The position numbers and the translations under genes were made by a program. Below, in pieces: positions 8,986 through 18,496 of a DNA stretch of 64,000 bases (position 1 is its first letter; every line of letters begins with the position of its first letter). The notes beneath the pieces were generated by a model. The model made no database searches, was not told where the DNA came from, and worked only from the letters and a program-made list of their open reading frames with translations. This DNA comes from an uncultured Blautia sp. GTDB lineage: Bacteria > Bacillota > Clostridia > Lachnospirales > Lachnospiraceae. The stretch lies in NCBI GenBank assembly GCA_934394545.1, contig CAKRRG010000001.1:1-64000 (forward strand). The letters are read 5' to 3'.

Positions 8986-11151
8986 ATGAGTAAAACAGTA
9001 TATGATTATATGGACTGGCCAGGAATTGAAGCGGTTGTATATGGGGAAGAGACTGCGCCAAGAGATGTGATGGGACCCAGACTGACACCGGATGGAGTGC
9101 TGATACAGGGATTCTTTCCAGAGGCGAAGGCAGCAGCAGTAGTGGTTGGCCGTAAGAAATATGAAATGGAGCTGGAGGATGAGGCAGGTTATTATGCAGT
9201 GCTGATCCCGGGAAGGAAGATTCCGGCTTACCAATTTCAGGTAGAGCTTGAGAAGGAGACGAAGCATTTTAAGGATGCCTATGCATTTGGCGGACTTCTT
9301 ACCGAAGAGGATGAGCGGGCTTTCCTTGGCGGCGTTTTTTACGAAGCCTATAAGAAAATGGGCGCACATCCCATGGTGATGAATGGGGTAGCCGGCACGC
9401 ATTTCGCAGTGTGGGCGCCTAATGCCATTCGTGTCAGTGTAGTTGGTGAATTTAACAATTGGGATGGCAGAGTACTTCCTATGCATAAGATGCCCATGTC
9501 CGGTATTTTTGAACTGTTTGTACCGGGAGTGAAGGCAGGAGATGCCTATCGCTATGAAATTAAGGCAAAAGGGGATGTGATTCTTCAGAAAGCAGACCCC
9601 TATGGACACAGAACCCAGCCGGCGCCATTGTGGAATTCTGTTGTGGCAGAGGTTTCTGATTTTACCTGGAATGACAGCAGCTGGATGACTGACCGTAAGA
9701 AATACGATGACCGCAGGCAGCCGGTTTCTATTTATGAAACAAGCCTTGGACAGTGGAAATCAGGGGAAGAACTGATCGCTTTTGCAAAGGAGAACGGATA
9801 TACCCATGTAGAGCTTCATCCGGTTATGGAGTTTCTGGAAGATGGTTCAGATGGATATCCTACCTCAGCGTACTTTGCAGTTAGTACACGTTATGGTACA
9901 CCGGCAGAGTTTGCGGCACTGGTGGATAGGCTTCACCGGGAAGGCATCGGTGTGATCCTGGACTGGTCACCGGCACAGTTCCCCAGATATGCCGGTGGCC
10001 TGGAGAATTTTGACGGAACACCTCTTTATGAAGTGAAGGATCCGAATATGGCAGTTCACCCCATGTGGGGCACCATGCTTTACAATTACGACAGCCCTAT
10101 GGTAATGGATTTCCTGCTCTCCAATGCCTGCTTCTGGCTGGAGGTTTTCCATGTGGATGGGCTTCGTATGGATGATGTGGATGCCATGCTTTATCTGGAT
10201 TACGGCAGAAAAGATGGCTGGACACCGAATATGTATGGCTCCAATGAGAACCTTCATGCCATTGAATTTCTGAAGCATCTGAATTCCATTGTGAAGAAGC
10301 GTGATCCGGGAGCACTTTTGATCGCGCAGGAGGATGGCTTGTGGCCGGAACTGACGGACAGTGTGGAGAATGATCACCTTGGATTTGATTATAAATGGAG
10401 CGGCGGATGGACAAGAGACTTCCTGTTCTATCTGTCGGTGGATCCGATTTTACGGAAGAATTATCATGACCAGCTGACCTTGTCTACTTTATATGCATAT
10501 TCCGAGCATTATATTCTTACACTTGGAAGCAGAGATGTGGGAAGCCTTGAACAGTTTATGGCGAAGCTTCCAGGAGATGAGAAGCAGAAGCTGGCGCAGG
10601 TGAGAGAGGCTTATTCCTATATGATGGTTCATCCCGGATGTAAGATGATGGCACCGGGGGCTGCTATACCGGAGGAACTTGCCAAATGCATTCAGGCGTT
10701 GAATACCCTTTATAAGAGTTCACCTGCACTTTATCAGATGGATGATGAGTATGACGGATTTGAATGGGTTCAGCTGATGAAATACGAGGAGAATGTGATC
10801 ACCTTCCTGCGTAAGACCGAGAAGCCAGAGGAAACCTTGCTTGTAATCTGTAATTTCGCGGCAATACCTTATGAGAACTATCAGGTGGGCGTGCCCTTTG
10901 CTGGAAAATATAAAGAAATCTTTAACAGTGACGTAGTAGAATTTGGTGGTGAAGGCGTAGTAAACGCCCGTGCAAAGAGCGCAAAAGCAGAAGAGTGTGA
11001 CGAGCGCGAGTACTCCATTAAAGTGAAACTGCCGGCACTTGGTGTAAGTATTTTCAGCTGTACACCTGTGAAAGCACCAGCTAAAAAGAAAGTGACAGCA
11101 GCAAAAGCAGTGAAAAAAGTTACCGCAAAAAAGAAGGCAATAAAAGAATAA
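8986..11151 (+). CDS. Branching-enzyme (GlgB) paralogue, catalytically doubtful, with lysine-rich tail
   Basis: GH13 protein of about 721 residues resembling 1,4-alpha-glucan branching enzyme: N-terminal CBM48-like domain (VWAPNAIRVSVVGEFNNWDGR), a TIM barrel and a C-terminal all-beta domain. Start taken at ATG 8986 (GGAGAG just upstream); ATG 8974 or GTG 8956 are alternatives. The nucleophile region GLRMDDVDAMLYLDYG and the acid/base region IAQEDGLWPE are recognisable. However, region I reads DWSPAQFP where GlgB has a histidine, the region normally reading LSHDEVVHGK is LGSRDVGSLEQF, and the conserved GGEFGQ segment is missing. It may be inactive or changed in function. The last 26 residues are K/A-rich, like histone H1 tails. 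Confidence 0.75.
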   Translation: MSKTVYDYMDWPGIEAVVYGEETAPRDVMGPRLTPDGVLIQGFFPEAKAAAVVVGRKKYEMELEDEAGYYAVLIPGRKIPAYQFQVELEKETKHFKDAYAFGGLLTEEDERAFLGGVFYEAYKKMGAHPMVMNGVAGTHFAVWAPNAIRVSVVGEFNNWDGRVLPMHKMPMSGIFELFVPGVKAGDAYRYEIKAKGDVILQKADPYGHRTQPAPLWNSVVAEVSDFTWNDSSWMTDRKKYDDRRQPVSIYETSLGQWKSGEELIAFAKENGYTHVELHPVMEFLEDGSDGYPTSAYFAVSTRYGTPAEFAALVDRLHREGIGVILDWSPAQFPRYAGGLENFDGTPLYEVKDPNMAVHPMWGTMLYNYDSPMVMDFLLSNACFWLEVFHVDGLRMDDVDAMLYLDYGRKDGWTPNMYGSNENLHAIEFLKHLNSIVKKRDPGALLIAQEDGLWPELTDSVENDHLGFDYKWSGGWTRDFLFYLSVDPILRKNYHDQLTLSTLYAYSEHYILTLGSRDVGSLEQFMAKLPGDEKQKLAQVREAYSYMMVHPGCKMMAPGAAIPEELAKCIQALNTLYKSSPALYQMDDEYDGFEWVQLMKYEENVITFLRKTEKPEETLLVICNFAAIPYENYQVGVPFAGKYKEIFNSDVVEFGGEGVVNARAKSAKAEECDEREYSIKVKLPALGVSIFSCTPVKAPAKKKVTAAKAVKKVTAKKKAIKE

Positions 11152-11290
11152 TATACAATTAAAGGAAGAGGAATATGAGAAAGAGAATTGGGAGGATGGA
11201 TTTGTTTCCGATTATGAGGAGCAGAATGCCTTTGAAGGAGAATTACCTGACAATCCCAAAATAGCAAAGAAAACTCAATCCAAAAATTCC

Positions 11291-11319
11291 TTGACAAATT
11301 CCTATATATAAACTAAAAT
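11291..11319 (+). promoter_or_regulatory. Promoter of tRNA-Thr
   Basis: TTGACA at 11291-11296, 17-bp spacer, TAAAAT at 11314-11319, 43 bp upstream of the tRNA. Confidence 0.75.
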
Positions 11320-11361
11320 AATGTTTGTGTCTGGCAGATGATTCCATTTGCCAGAACATAA

Positions 11362-11434
11362 GCTGGAATAGCTCAGTCGGTAGAGCACTTCACTCGTAAT
11401 GAAGGGGTCGTGAGTTCGAGTCTCATTTCCAGCT
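11362..11434 (+). tRNA. tRNA-Thr (anticodon CGT)
   Basis: Complete cloverleaf of 73 bases: acceptor GCTGGAA/TTCCAGC with discriminator T, D arm with AGCTCAGTCGGTAGAGC, anticodon stem CTTCA/TGAAG with loop CTCGTAA (anticodon CGT), and T arm with GTTCGAG. The CCA end is not encoded. A T-rich stretch directly after the acceptor stem probably ends transcription. Confidence 0.96.
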
Positions 11435-11596
11435 TTTTCTTATGAGAGGAAATATTTTTGCAAGGGAGCAGAGCGATGAGTTCTGCTCCTGGTTTGTTAA
11501 TTGGAAGAATATTTCATCAATAGGAAATTAATTGTTTTCAAATGGTTCACTCTATGATAGAATATGCCTTGATTGCAAACAAAGGAGACGAGGTAC

Positions 11597-11818
11597 ATGT
11601 CAGGCTATTCCACCCCAGGCTTTTTTGAAAAGAAAATAGAGAGAGAGACTGCAGCAAGAGTTGCAGCTTTTTTAGGCGGGCTTGGAAGAGGTTCTGAGAA
11701 TCTTGGAGCTACAGGGGTGCGTTCTGACTGGATGGAGCAGGACGGACCTGCTTTTGGTGTACCTTTTTTCGAAGAATTTTATGAGAATACGGGTTACCGA
11801 TATGGCAATATGCAGTAA
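11597..11818 (+). CDS. Small hypothetical protein
   Basis: A 73-residue protein from ATG 11597, with AAAGGAG nine bases upstream; the frame is open to TTG 11573 but without a ribosome site. It starts MSGYSTPGFFEKK and is mixed in composition with aromatic residues near the C-terminus (FFEEFYENTGYRYG). No signal peptide, membrane helix or motif was recognised. It stands alone between tRNA-Thr and the first polyamine transporter and is followed by a perfect inverted repeat. Function unknown. Confidence 0.6.
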   Translation: MSGYSTPGFFEKKIERETAARVAAFLGGLGRGSENLGATGVRSDWMEQDGPAFGVPFFEEFYENTGYRYGNMQ

Positions 11819-11823
11819 TGGCG

Positions 11824-11852
11824 CTGTATAAACATGCACCGTGTTTATACAG
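11824..11852 (+). terminator. Perfect 11-bp inverted repeat (terminator or operator)
   Basis: CTGTATAAACA at 11824-11834 and TGTTTATACAG at 11842-11852 with a seven-base loop, followed by AAATTTTC. It may end the preceding small gene or act as an operator for the transporter operon; the T run is short. A second, imperfect hairpin with a seven-T run (about 11875-11898) follows. Confidence 0.5.
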
Positions 11853-11931
11853 AAATTTTCTGAATGTATGGCTATAGGGTATCCCGTATTTTTTTCGTAC
11901 TTCGCTTAAAACAGTAGAGAGGGGGAGACAA

Positions 11932-12963
11932 ATGTCTGACTCATTTCTTGAATTGAAAAATCTGAAAAAAAGCTTTACTCCTGGGGAATATGTTCTTCAG
12001 GGAATCAATCTGAAAATTGAACAAGGGGAGTTCGTCACTTTACTGGGTGCGTCAGGATGTGGGAAAACCACAACTCTTCGTATCATTGCAGGACTGGAAC
12101 AGCCAGACAGCGGAAGCGTATGGCTGGAGGGGAAAGATGTGACGAATCTGGAGCCCAATGAGAGAGATGTGAATACGGTATTTCAGAATTACGCTCTTTT
12201 TCCACATATGAATGTGACAGATAATATTGGCTATGGTCTGAAAATCCGTAAAGCACCGAAATCCGAAATAAAGAAAAAGGTTAAGGAAATGCTGGAACTG
12301 GTTCAGCTGGAAGGTTTCGAGAAACGAAGACCTGCCGAGCTTTCCGGAGGACAGAAGCAGAGAGTGGCAATTGCCAGAGCACTTGCCAATAATCCCCGTG
12401 TACTGCTTTTGGATGAGCCTCTGGGAGCTTTGGATCTGCAGCTTCGCAGGGCGATGCAGCTGGAGCTGAAGCGGCTTCAGAAGAAACTGGGAATTACCTT
12501 TATTTATATTACACACGATCAGGAGGAGGCCATTAATATGTCTGACCGTATCGTGGTAATGAACCAGGGGCGTTTCGAGCAGATTGGCACGCCGGATGAG
12601 ATTTACAACCATCCGAAAACCAGTTATGTGGCAACCTTTGTGGGAAATGCCAATATCCTGAAGGGCGAACTTGTGGGCATGGATGGAACAGTAGCAATTC
12701 GAAGTGAGAATATAATATTGGATGAAACTTGTAAACAAGGTTATTCGGCGGTGGTAAAGGAGAAAAATTTCGCAGCAGGACAGTTGAGAGTATTGCTTGC
12801 TCTGCCAGATGGCACAGAAATTACAGCCAGCCGTTTCGGAATGAACGCAAATATTCAGCCAGGTCAGCAGATCAGCTGGTGCTTTGATCCGCAAAATGCA
12901 GTTATCGTGGACAGAAATGCTGCGAAGGCAGAGGGTACAAGTGCATCAGGAGGGAACCTATGA
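11932..12963 (+). CDS. potA: Spermidine/putrescine-type ABC transporter ATPase (first system)
   Basis: Cytosolic ATPase subunit of 343 residues. Walker [10 protein letters not shown] (about residue 38), Q loop FQNYALFPH, signature LSGGQKQR, Walker [13 protein letters not shown] and the H loop THDQEEA are all present; the C-terminal part is a TOBE-like beta domain. The ribosome site is GGGGGAG. It heads a three-gene unit with both permeases overlapping by ATGA junctions. No binding protein gene is directly attached to this system. Substrate is inferred from the family. Confidence 0.92.
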   Translation: MSDSFLELKNLKKSFTPGEYVLQGINLKIEQGEFVTLLGASGCGKTTTLRIIAGLEQPDSGSVWLEGKDVTNLEPNERDVNTVFQNYALFPHMNVTDNIGYGLKIRKAPKSEIKKKVKEMLELVQLEGFEKRRPAELSGGQKQRVAIARALANNPRVLLLDEPLGALDLQLRRAMQLELKRLQKKLGITFIYITHDQEEAINMSDRIVVMNQGRFEQIGTPDEIYNHPKTSYVATFVGNANILKGELVGMDGTVAIRSENIILDETCKQGYSAVVKEKNFAAGQLRVLLALPDGTEITASRFGMNANIQPGQQISWCFDPQNAVIVDRNAAKAEGTSASGGNL

Positions 12964-13829
12964 GGGGCGGCCGGGGCAGCAGGGAATCCCGCGCCACCAT
13001 CTTTATGATCCTGCCGCTATACATTTTCACCCTGATCTTCGTGGCATGCCCCCTTCTCTATATGGTGGCCTTAAGCTTTGCTACTCCCGGAGAGGTTCAC
13101 GGCGTACAGTGGATTTTTACACTGGATAATTACAGGAAGATCTTGGAGCCGGTGTACCTGGATACCTTTATCCAGTCCTTCCAGCTGGCTTTTACAAGTA
13201 CTATTTTTATTACCTTGATCGGGTATCCCTTTGGCTATTTTATGGCGAAGCTGCCAGCAGGGGGCAAGAAGAAAGCCATGCTTCTTCTAATGCTGCCCTT
13301 CTGGGTAAATTCCCTGATCCGTCTTTATGGATGGATCATCATTCTTCAGAAAAAGGGAATCCTGAACTTTATATTGAAGAAGCTTGGCTTGATTGAAAAG
13401 CCGCTGAAGATTATGTACAGCTACCCGGCGATTGTCATTGGTATGATTTACGTGCTTCTGCCTTTTATGATCCTGTCCGTATATTCCAGTGCGGAAAAAC
13501 TGGATTGGTCTCTGGTAGAAGCGGCACGTGACCTTGGTGCAAGCAAGGCGAAGGCCTTCTGGACCGTAAGCTTTAAGCTGACCCTGCCGGGACTTTTGTC
13601 CGGTGTGATCCTTACCTTTATTCCTTCTATGGGACTGTTTTTTATAGCAGACATTCTGGGCGGAAATAAAGTAGTATTAGTAGGAAGCCTGATCCAGGAT
13701 CAGATGACCAGGGGAAATAACTGGCCCTTTGCCGCAGCGCTTGCAGTCATTATGATGATCCTTACCACGCTGATGATCCTGTTATATCGTAAGGTCACCA
13801 ATGCGAAAGAAGTGGAGGGACTGGCATGA
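12960..13829 (+). CDS. potB: ABC transporter permease, PotB type (first system)
   Basis: Integral membrane subunit of 289 residues with about six helices and the EAA loop ([19 protein letters not shown]) that contacts the ATPase. Overlaps potA by 4 bp and the next permease by 4 bp. PotB/PotH-like by sequence order. Confidence 0.9.
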   Translation: MRGGRGSRESRATIFMILPLYIFTLIFVACPLLYMVALSFATPGEVHGVQWIFTLDNYRKILEPVYLDTFIQSFQLAFTSTIFITLIGYPFGYFMAKLPAGGKKKAMLLLMLPFWVNSLIRLYGWIIILQKKGILNFILKKLGLIEKPLKIMYSYPAIVIGMIYVLLPFMILSVYSSAEKLDWSLVEAARDLGASKAKAFWTVSFKLTLPGLLSGVILTFIPSMGLFFIADILGGNKVVLVGSLIQDQMTRGNNWPFAAALAVIMMILTTLMILLYRKVTNAKEVEGLA

Positions 13830-14608
13830 AAAAAAGTACGCGCTTCGAGAAAATATACCTGGGTCTGATTTTCCTTCTCATGTACCTGCCAGTGGCGGTA
13901 GTGATCGTTTTTTCCTTTAACGAATCCAAGCTGCCGGTAAGACTGACTGGATTTTCCCTTCAGTGGTACCAGCAGCTCTTTGCGGATGGCGATATGATGG
14001 AAGCACTTGTAAACAGCCTGTTTCTTGGTGTGGCAAGCTGTGTGGTATCTGCAGTGATCGGAACACTGGGAGCTGTAGGCCTGTCACGGATCCATTGGAA
14101 ATCAAAGGGAGCCCTGGAATACATTTCGATTCTGCCCCTTATGATACCGGAAATTATTCTGGGTATGGTGCTGATGGCATTTTTCTATATGCTGAATCTG
14201 CCCTTCGGAATGCTGACCCTGCTGATCGGACATACGGTATTCTGCGTTCCTTATATATTGATGGAAGTAAAAGCGAGATTAGTAGGAATGGATCCTTCCC
14301 TTGAGGAGGCTGCCCGGGATCTTGGAGCCACTTCCATGAGAGCCTTTTTTGACATCACATTGCCGCTGATCATGCCGGCGGTGGCATCCGGCTCATTGCT
14401 TGCCTTTGCCATGTCCATGGATGACGTGGTAATCAGTATTTTTATTAACGGTCCGAGACTGTCCACCTTGCCGATCAAGGTGTACACTCAGATAAAAACC
14501 GGTGTCACGCCGGAAATCAATGCCCTGTGTACGATCATGCTGGCTTTTACAGTGATGATTCTTCTTGTTTACTCTCTTATAAAGAAGTTAAAGAGGAAGT
14601 ATAAGTAG
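13826..14608 (+). CDS. potC: ABC transporter permease, PotC type (first system)
   Basis: Second membrane subunit, 260 residues, with six predicted helices and the EAA loop [20 protein letters not shown]. Unlike its paralogue at 16590 it ends without a fused binding protein. It is the last gene of the first transporter unit; a small perfect hairpin (14670-14689) lies in the 107-bp gap before the second potA. Confidence 0.9.
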   Translation: MKKSTRFEKIYLGLIFLLMYLPVAVVIVFSFNESKLPVRLTGFSLQWYQQLFADGDMMEALVNSLFLGVASCVVSAVIGTLGAVGLSRIHWKSKGALEYISILPLMIPEIILGMVLMAFFYMLNLPFGMLTLLIGHTVFCVPYILMEVKARLVGMDPSLEEAARDLGATSMRAFFDITLPLIMPAVASGSLLAFAMSMDDVVISIFINGPRLSTLPIKVYTQIKTGVTPEINALCTIMLAFTVMILLVYSLIKKLKRKYK

Positions 14609-14669
14609 TCTGATCACAGGAATTAGCGAAGAAAATCACCTGATAAAAGCCGGTTTTTTCACGGCATGA

Positions 14670-14689
14670 GGAAATATATGGATATTTCC
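14670..14689 (+). repeat. Perfect 8-bp inverted repeat between the two transporter units
   Basis: GGAAATAT at 14670-14677 and ATATTTCC at 14682-14689 around a four-base loop. No T run follows, so a regulatory role is as likely as termination. Confidence 0.4.
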
Positions 14690-14715
14690 ATTTAGGGACG
14701 GAAAGGAGCACACGA

Positions 14716-15759
14716 ATGAACAAACTCATTGAGTTGAAAAACCTTACAAAAAACTTTGATGACCAGCAGGTTCTCCGCGGAATCAATCTGGACATCTATG
14801 AGAACGAGTTTCTCACCCTTCTGGGACCAAGTGGCTGTGGAAAGACCACAACCCTTCGTATTATTGCAGGCTTCGAGGAGCCAAGCGGCGGCGAAGTACT
14901 GTTTAACGGAATTGAGATTTCCAAGCTGCCTCCATATAAAAGAGAGGTAAACACCGTTTTCCAGAAATATGCCCTTTTTCCCCATCTGAATGTGGCAGAT
15001 AACATTGGATTCGGCCTGAATCTGAAAAAAGTGGACAAGGACGTGATCGCCCAGAAAGTCACCAAAATGCTGAAAATGGTAGGTCTGGAGGGCTTCGAGA
15101 AAAGAGACGTTACCCTGCTTTCCGGCGGACAGCAGCAGCGAGTTGCCATTGCCCGTGCGCTGGTCAATGAGCCGAAGATCCTTCTTCTTGATGAGCCTCT
15201 TGGCGCCCTGGATGCAAAAATCCGTAAGCAGATGCAGATCGAGCTGAAAAAAATCCAGCAGGAGGTTGGAATCACGTTTATTTACGTCACTCATGACCAG
15301 GAGGAAGCTCTTTCCATGTCGGATACGGTAGTTGTTATGAACAATGGTGAAATCCAGCAGATCGGTTCTCCTACCGATATTTACAACGAGCCGGAGAACC
15401 GTTTCGTTGCAGGCTTTATCGGAGAGTCCAATATCATAGAAGGAATTATGGTGAAAGACTATCTGGTCCAGTTTGACGGATTTGAATTTGAATGTGTGGA
15501 TAAGGGCTTCGAAGACAACGAAGAAATCGAGGTAGTACTTCGTCCGGAGGACCTTGATATCGTAGAACCATCTCAGGCGAAGATCACAGGTGTTGTACGA
15601 AATGTAACCTTCAAGGGAGTTCATTATGAAATCCTTGTAGAAACAGAACTGCGTACCTATAAAGTTCAGACCACCGATTATGCGGAAGTGGGCCGCCAGG
15701 TAGGACTGAAATTCGGACCAGAAGACATTCATGTCATGTACAGAATGGGAGCTTATTGA
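14716..15759 (+). CDS. potA: Spermidine/putrescine-type ABC transporter ATPase (second system)
   Basis: 347-residue ATPase paralogous to the one at 11932. Walker [10 protein letters not shown], signature LSGGQQQR, Walker [12 protein letters not shown] and H loop THDQEEA are intact, with a C-terminal TOBE-like domain ([11 protein letters not shown]). Preceded by AAAGGAG. The TGA stop overlaps the ATG of the following permease by one base. Confidence 0.92.
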   Translation: MNKLIELKNLTKNFDDQQVLRGINLDIYENEFLTLLGPSGCGKTTTLRIIAGFEEPSGGEVLFNGIEISKLPPYKREVNTVFQKYALFPHLNVADNIGFGLNLKKVDKDVIAQKVTKMLKMVGLEGFEKRDVTLLSGGQQQRVAIARALVNEPKILLLDEPLGALDAKIRKQMQIELKKIQQEVGITFIYVTHDQEEALSMSDTVVVMNNGEIQQIGSPTDIYNEPENRFVAGFIGESNIIEGIMVKDYLVQFDGFEFECVDKGFEDNEEIEVVLRPEDLDIVEPSQAKITGVVRNVTFKGVHYEILVETELRTYKVQTTDYAEVGRQVGLKFGPEDIHVMYRMGAY

Positions 15760-16580
15760 TGAAACAGTTTAAACGTCTTATCATTCCCTACTTTATCTGG
15801 GCAATCGTCATCCTTGTAATCCCACTGTTTTTGATTGTCCTGTATGCATTTACCACAGAAGGAAATGAAGTTATGACCCTTTCCTTCACCTGGGGGAATT
15901 TTGTGAAATTCCTGGAAGCCACTTACCTGAACGTCATCCTGAAATCCTTCTGGCTGGGACTTCTTACCACCTTTGTCTGTCTGGTACTTGGCTATCCCCT
16001 TGCCCTGCTCATTGCCAGATGCTCAGAGAAGGTCCAGGGACTTCTTATTATGCTGGTAACCATTCCCATGTGGATCAACATGCTCCTTCGTACCTATGCA
16101 TGGATGAACCTTTTGTCCGATAACGGAATCATTAACAATCTTCTGGGAAAAATCGGATTGGGGCCGATCAGCATGATGTATACAGATTTTTCTGTTATGA
16201 TAGGTCTGATCTGCAACTTTATGCCGTTTATGATCATTCCCATCCATACATCCTTAAATAAAATGGACAAATCCCTGATCGAGGCAGCCTATGACCTGGG
16301 GGCAAACCGTTTCCAGACCTTCTGGAAGGTAATCTGGAAGCTGTCCCTGCCAGGTGTGGCAAATGGTATTATGATGGTATTCCTTCTTGCCATTTCCTCC
16401 TTCGTAATTCCCAAGCTCCTTGGAGGCGGACAGTACATGCTCATCGGTAACCTGATCGAGTCCCAGTTTATTTCCGTAGGAGACTGGAACTTCGGCAGCG
16501 CGATTTCCATGATCCTGGCCATTATTATTTTGCTTTCCATGAGCCTGATGAAGCGGATGGATAAGGAAAAAGGAGAGTAG
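15759..16580 (+). CDS. potB: ABC transporter permease, PotB type (second system)
   Basis: 273-residue permease from ATG 15759 (a TTG three bases earlier is less likely). Six predicted helices and the EAA loop (LIEAAYDLGANRFQTFWKV). Coupled to potA upstream by a one-base overlap and 9 bp before the fused permease gene. Confidence 0.9.
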   Translation: MKQFKRLIIPYFIWAIVILVIPLFLIVLYAFTTEGNEVMTLSFTWGNFVKFLEATYLNVILKSFWLGLLTTFVCLVLGYPLALLIARCSEKVQGLLIMLVTIPMWINMLLRTYAWMNLLSDNGIINNLLGKIGLGPISMMYTDFSVMIGLICNFMPFMIIPIHTSLNKMDKSLIEAAYDLGANRFQTFWKVIWKLSLPGVANGIMMVFLLAISSFVIPKLLGGGQYMLIGNLIESQFISVGDWNFGSAISMILAIIILLSMSLMKRMDKEKGE

Positions 16581-16589
16581 GAGGATACC

Positions 16590-18437
16590 ATGCAGAAAAA
16601 AACAAGCTTTTTTCAGAAATTTTACGTGGCCATCTGCCTGGTGTTTTTTTACCTGCCAATCTTGGTGACCATGATCTTTTCCTTTAATTCCTCTAAATCC
16701 CTGACCAAGTTTACGGGATTTTCCATGAGATGGTATACAGAGCTGCTTCACAATACAGAAGTGAGTAAGGCTGTTTATGTGTCTGTAACCATTGCCATCC
16801 TGGCAACTGTGATTTCTACAGTCCTTGGAACCATTACGGCAATCGGTCTTTCCAAGTCCAGAAAGGTATTAAAGGAAACCCTTTTAAATATTAATAACCT
16901 GCCCATTCTGAATCCGGATATTGTAACGGCAATCGGACTTATGCTTCTGTTTTCCTCACTGGGATTCCGAAAAGGCTATTTTACCATGCTGCTGGCGCAC
17001 ATTTCTTTTTGTACGCCATATGTGATCACCAGTGTGTATCCGAAGGTAAGAAGCCTGGATCCCAACTTGGCAAATGCAGCCATGGACCTTGGAGCAACGC
17101 CGTTCCAGGCATTGACCAAGGTGATTGTGCCGATGATCAAGGACGGTATTTTCGCCGGCGCCCTGCTTGCTTTTACCATGTCCTTTGACGATTTCGTAAT
17201 TTCGTATTTTGTATCCGGAAACGGCGTGAAGAACATTTCCATTGTGGTCTATAATATGACCAAGCGAATCAATCCTACCATCAATGCCCTGTCCACCATC
17301 GTAATCGTGGTCATTGTGCTGGTAATGGTTTTAGCCAATGTGCTTCCGAAGCTTCTGGAAAAGCATGCAAGCAGACATGCGAAAAAAATCCAGCGTGTAA
17401 TTGCGCTTCTGGTGGTTGCTGCTCTTGGCTTCGGGCTTATGAAATGCGGCGGAAGTGCAAAAGAGAGCCATGTGCTGAAGGTCTATAATGCAGGAGAGTA
17501 TATTGACCTGGATCTGCTTACACAGTTTGAGCAGGAATATAACTGTACTGTTGTTTACGAAACCTTCGAATCCAACGAAATGATGTATACCAAGCTGTCC
17601 GGCGGTGAGTCTTACGATGTGCTGGTACCTTCTGATTACATGATCGAGCGTCTGATCAAGGAGGATTATCTTCAGCATATCGATTGGGATCTGATTCCCA
17701 ATAAGAACAAGCTGATGGACGAAGTTTTGAATAAGAGCTACGATCCTGGAAACCGTTATTCCTGCCCGTATTTTTGGGGAACCGTTGGTATTCTTTATGA
17801 TACTACGGTGGTTGACCCTGAAGATCTTCAGGAGGGATGGGATATTCTTTGTGATACCAAATATAAAGGAAATATCTACATGTACGATTCCGAGCGGGAT
17901 TCCTTTATGATCGCTCTGAAGGCTCTTGGCTATTCCATGAATACCACAGATGAAAAGCAGATCCAGGAGGCTTACCAGTGGCTGGTGGACCAGAGGAATA
18001 CTATGGATCCTATTTATGCAGGGGATGACGTGATCGACAATATGATTTCCGGAAACAAGGCGATGGCAGTTGTTTACTCCGGGGATGCTTCTTATATTAT
18101 CAGTGAAAATCCAAATATGGATTATTTTACACCAAAGCAGGGAACCAATAACTGGTACGATGCGATGGTCATTACAAGGGATTGCAGTGAGGTAGAACTT
18201 GCCCATGCATTTATAAATTTTATGCTGGAAGAAGAATCTGCCCTTTGCAATACGGAAGAAGTAGGTTATACTTCTCCTGTAAAGAGTGTTTACGAAACCA
18301 TGATCACCGGAGAGTATGAAGGCGTTTCTTCGTATATTCCGGACTTCGAGAACCCCAACAGCGAGATTTTCCGCTATCAGGAGCCGAAGATCAAGCAGAA
18401 ATATGCAGAGCTGTGGACGAAGATCAAGGCGGAGTAA
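16590..18437 (+). CDS. PotC-PotD fusion: permease with tethered substrate-binding domain
   Basis: 615-residue fusion. Residues 1 to about 260 are a PotC-like permease with the EAA loop (ANAAMDLGATPFQALTKV). A further hydrophobic helix (about 270-290, IALLVVAALGFGLMKCGG) leads into a PotD-like periplasmic-binding-protein domain starting HVLKVYNAGEYIDLDLL, with the family pattern of aspartate and tryptophan-rich ligand segments. The fusion keeps the receptor on the outer face next to the pore. Such fusions are known in some Gram-positive polyamine transporters. No frameshift is needed. Confidence 0.92.
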   Translation: MQKKTSFFQKFYVAICLVFFYLPILVTMIFSFNSSKSLTKFTGFSMRWYTELLHNTEVSKAVYVSVTIAILATVISTVLGTITAIGLSKSRKVLKETLLNINNLPILNPDIVTAIGLMLLFSSLGFRKGYFTMLLAHISFCTPYVITSVYPKVRSLDPNLANAAMDLGATPFQALTKVIVPMIKDGIFAGALLAFTMSFDDFVISYFVSGNGVKNISIVVYNMTKRINPTINALSTIVIVVIVLVMVLANVLPKLLEKHASRHAKKIQRVIALLVVAALGFGLMKCGGSAKESHVLKVYNAGEYIDLDLLTQFEQEYNCTVVYETFESNEMMYTKLSGGESYDVLVPSDYMIERLIKEDYLQHIDWDLIPNKNKLMDEVLNKSYDPGNRYSCPYFWGTVGILYDTTVVDPEDLQEGWDILCDTKYKGNIYMYDSERDSFMIALKALGYSMNTTDEKQIQEAYQWLVDQRNTMDPIYAGDDVIDNMISGNKAMAVVYSGDASYIISENPNMDYFTPKQGTNNWYDAMVITRDCSEVELAHAFINFMLEEESALCNTEEVGYTSPVKSVYETMITGEYEGVSSYIPDFENPNSEIFRYQEPKIKQKYAELWTKIKAE

Positions 18438-18496
18438 CCAGGAAAAGTAACTAAGAGGAGCAACAGAGCTGAGTATCAGAGAGGAGAATGATCATT

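Noticed and set aside
11140-11312. Acidic open frame after the glgB-like gene (KEEEYEKENWEDGFVSD)
   Set aside because: Protein-like composition but no start codon or ribosome site in frame, and it runs into the tRNA promoter. May be a relic; too weak to annotate.
14692-15732. Long minus-strand frame opposite the second potA
   Set aside because: Codon-shadow of the ATPase gene; no recognisable domain.
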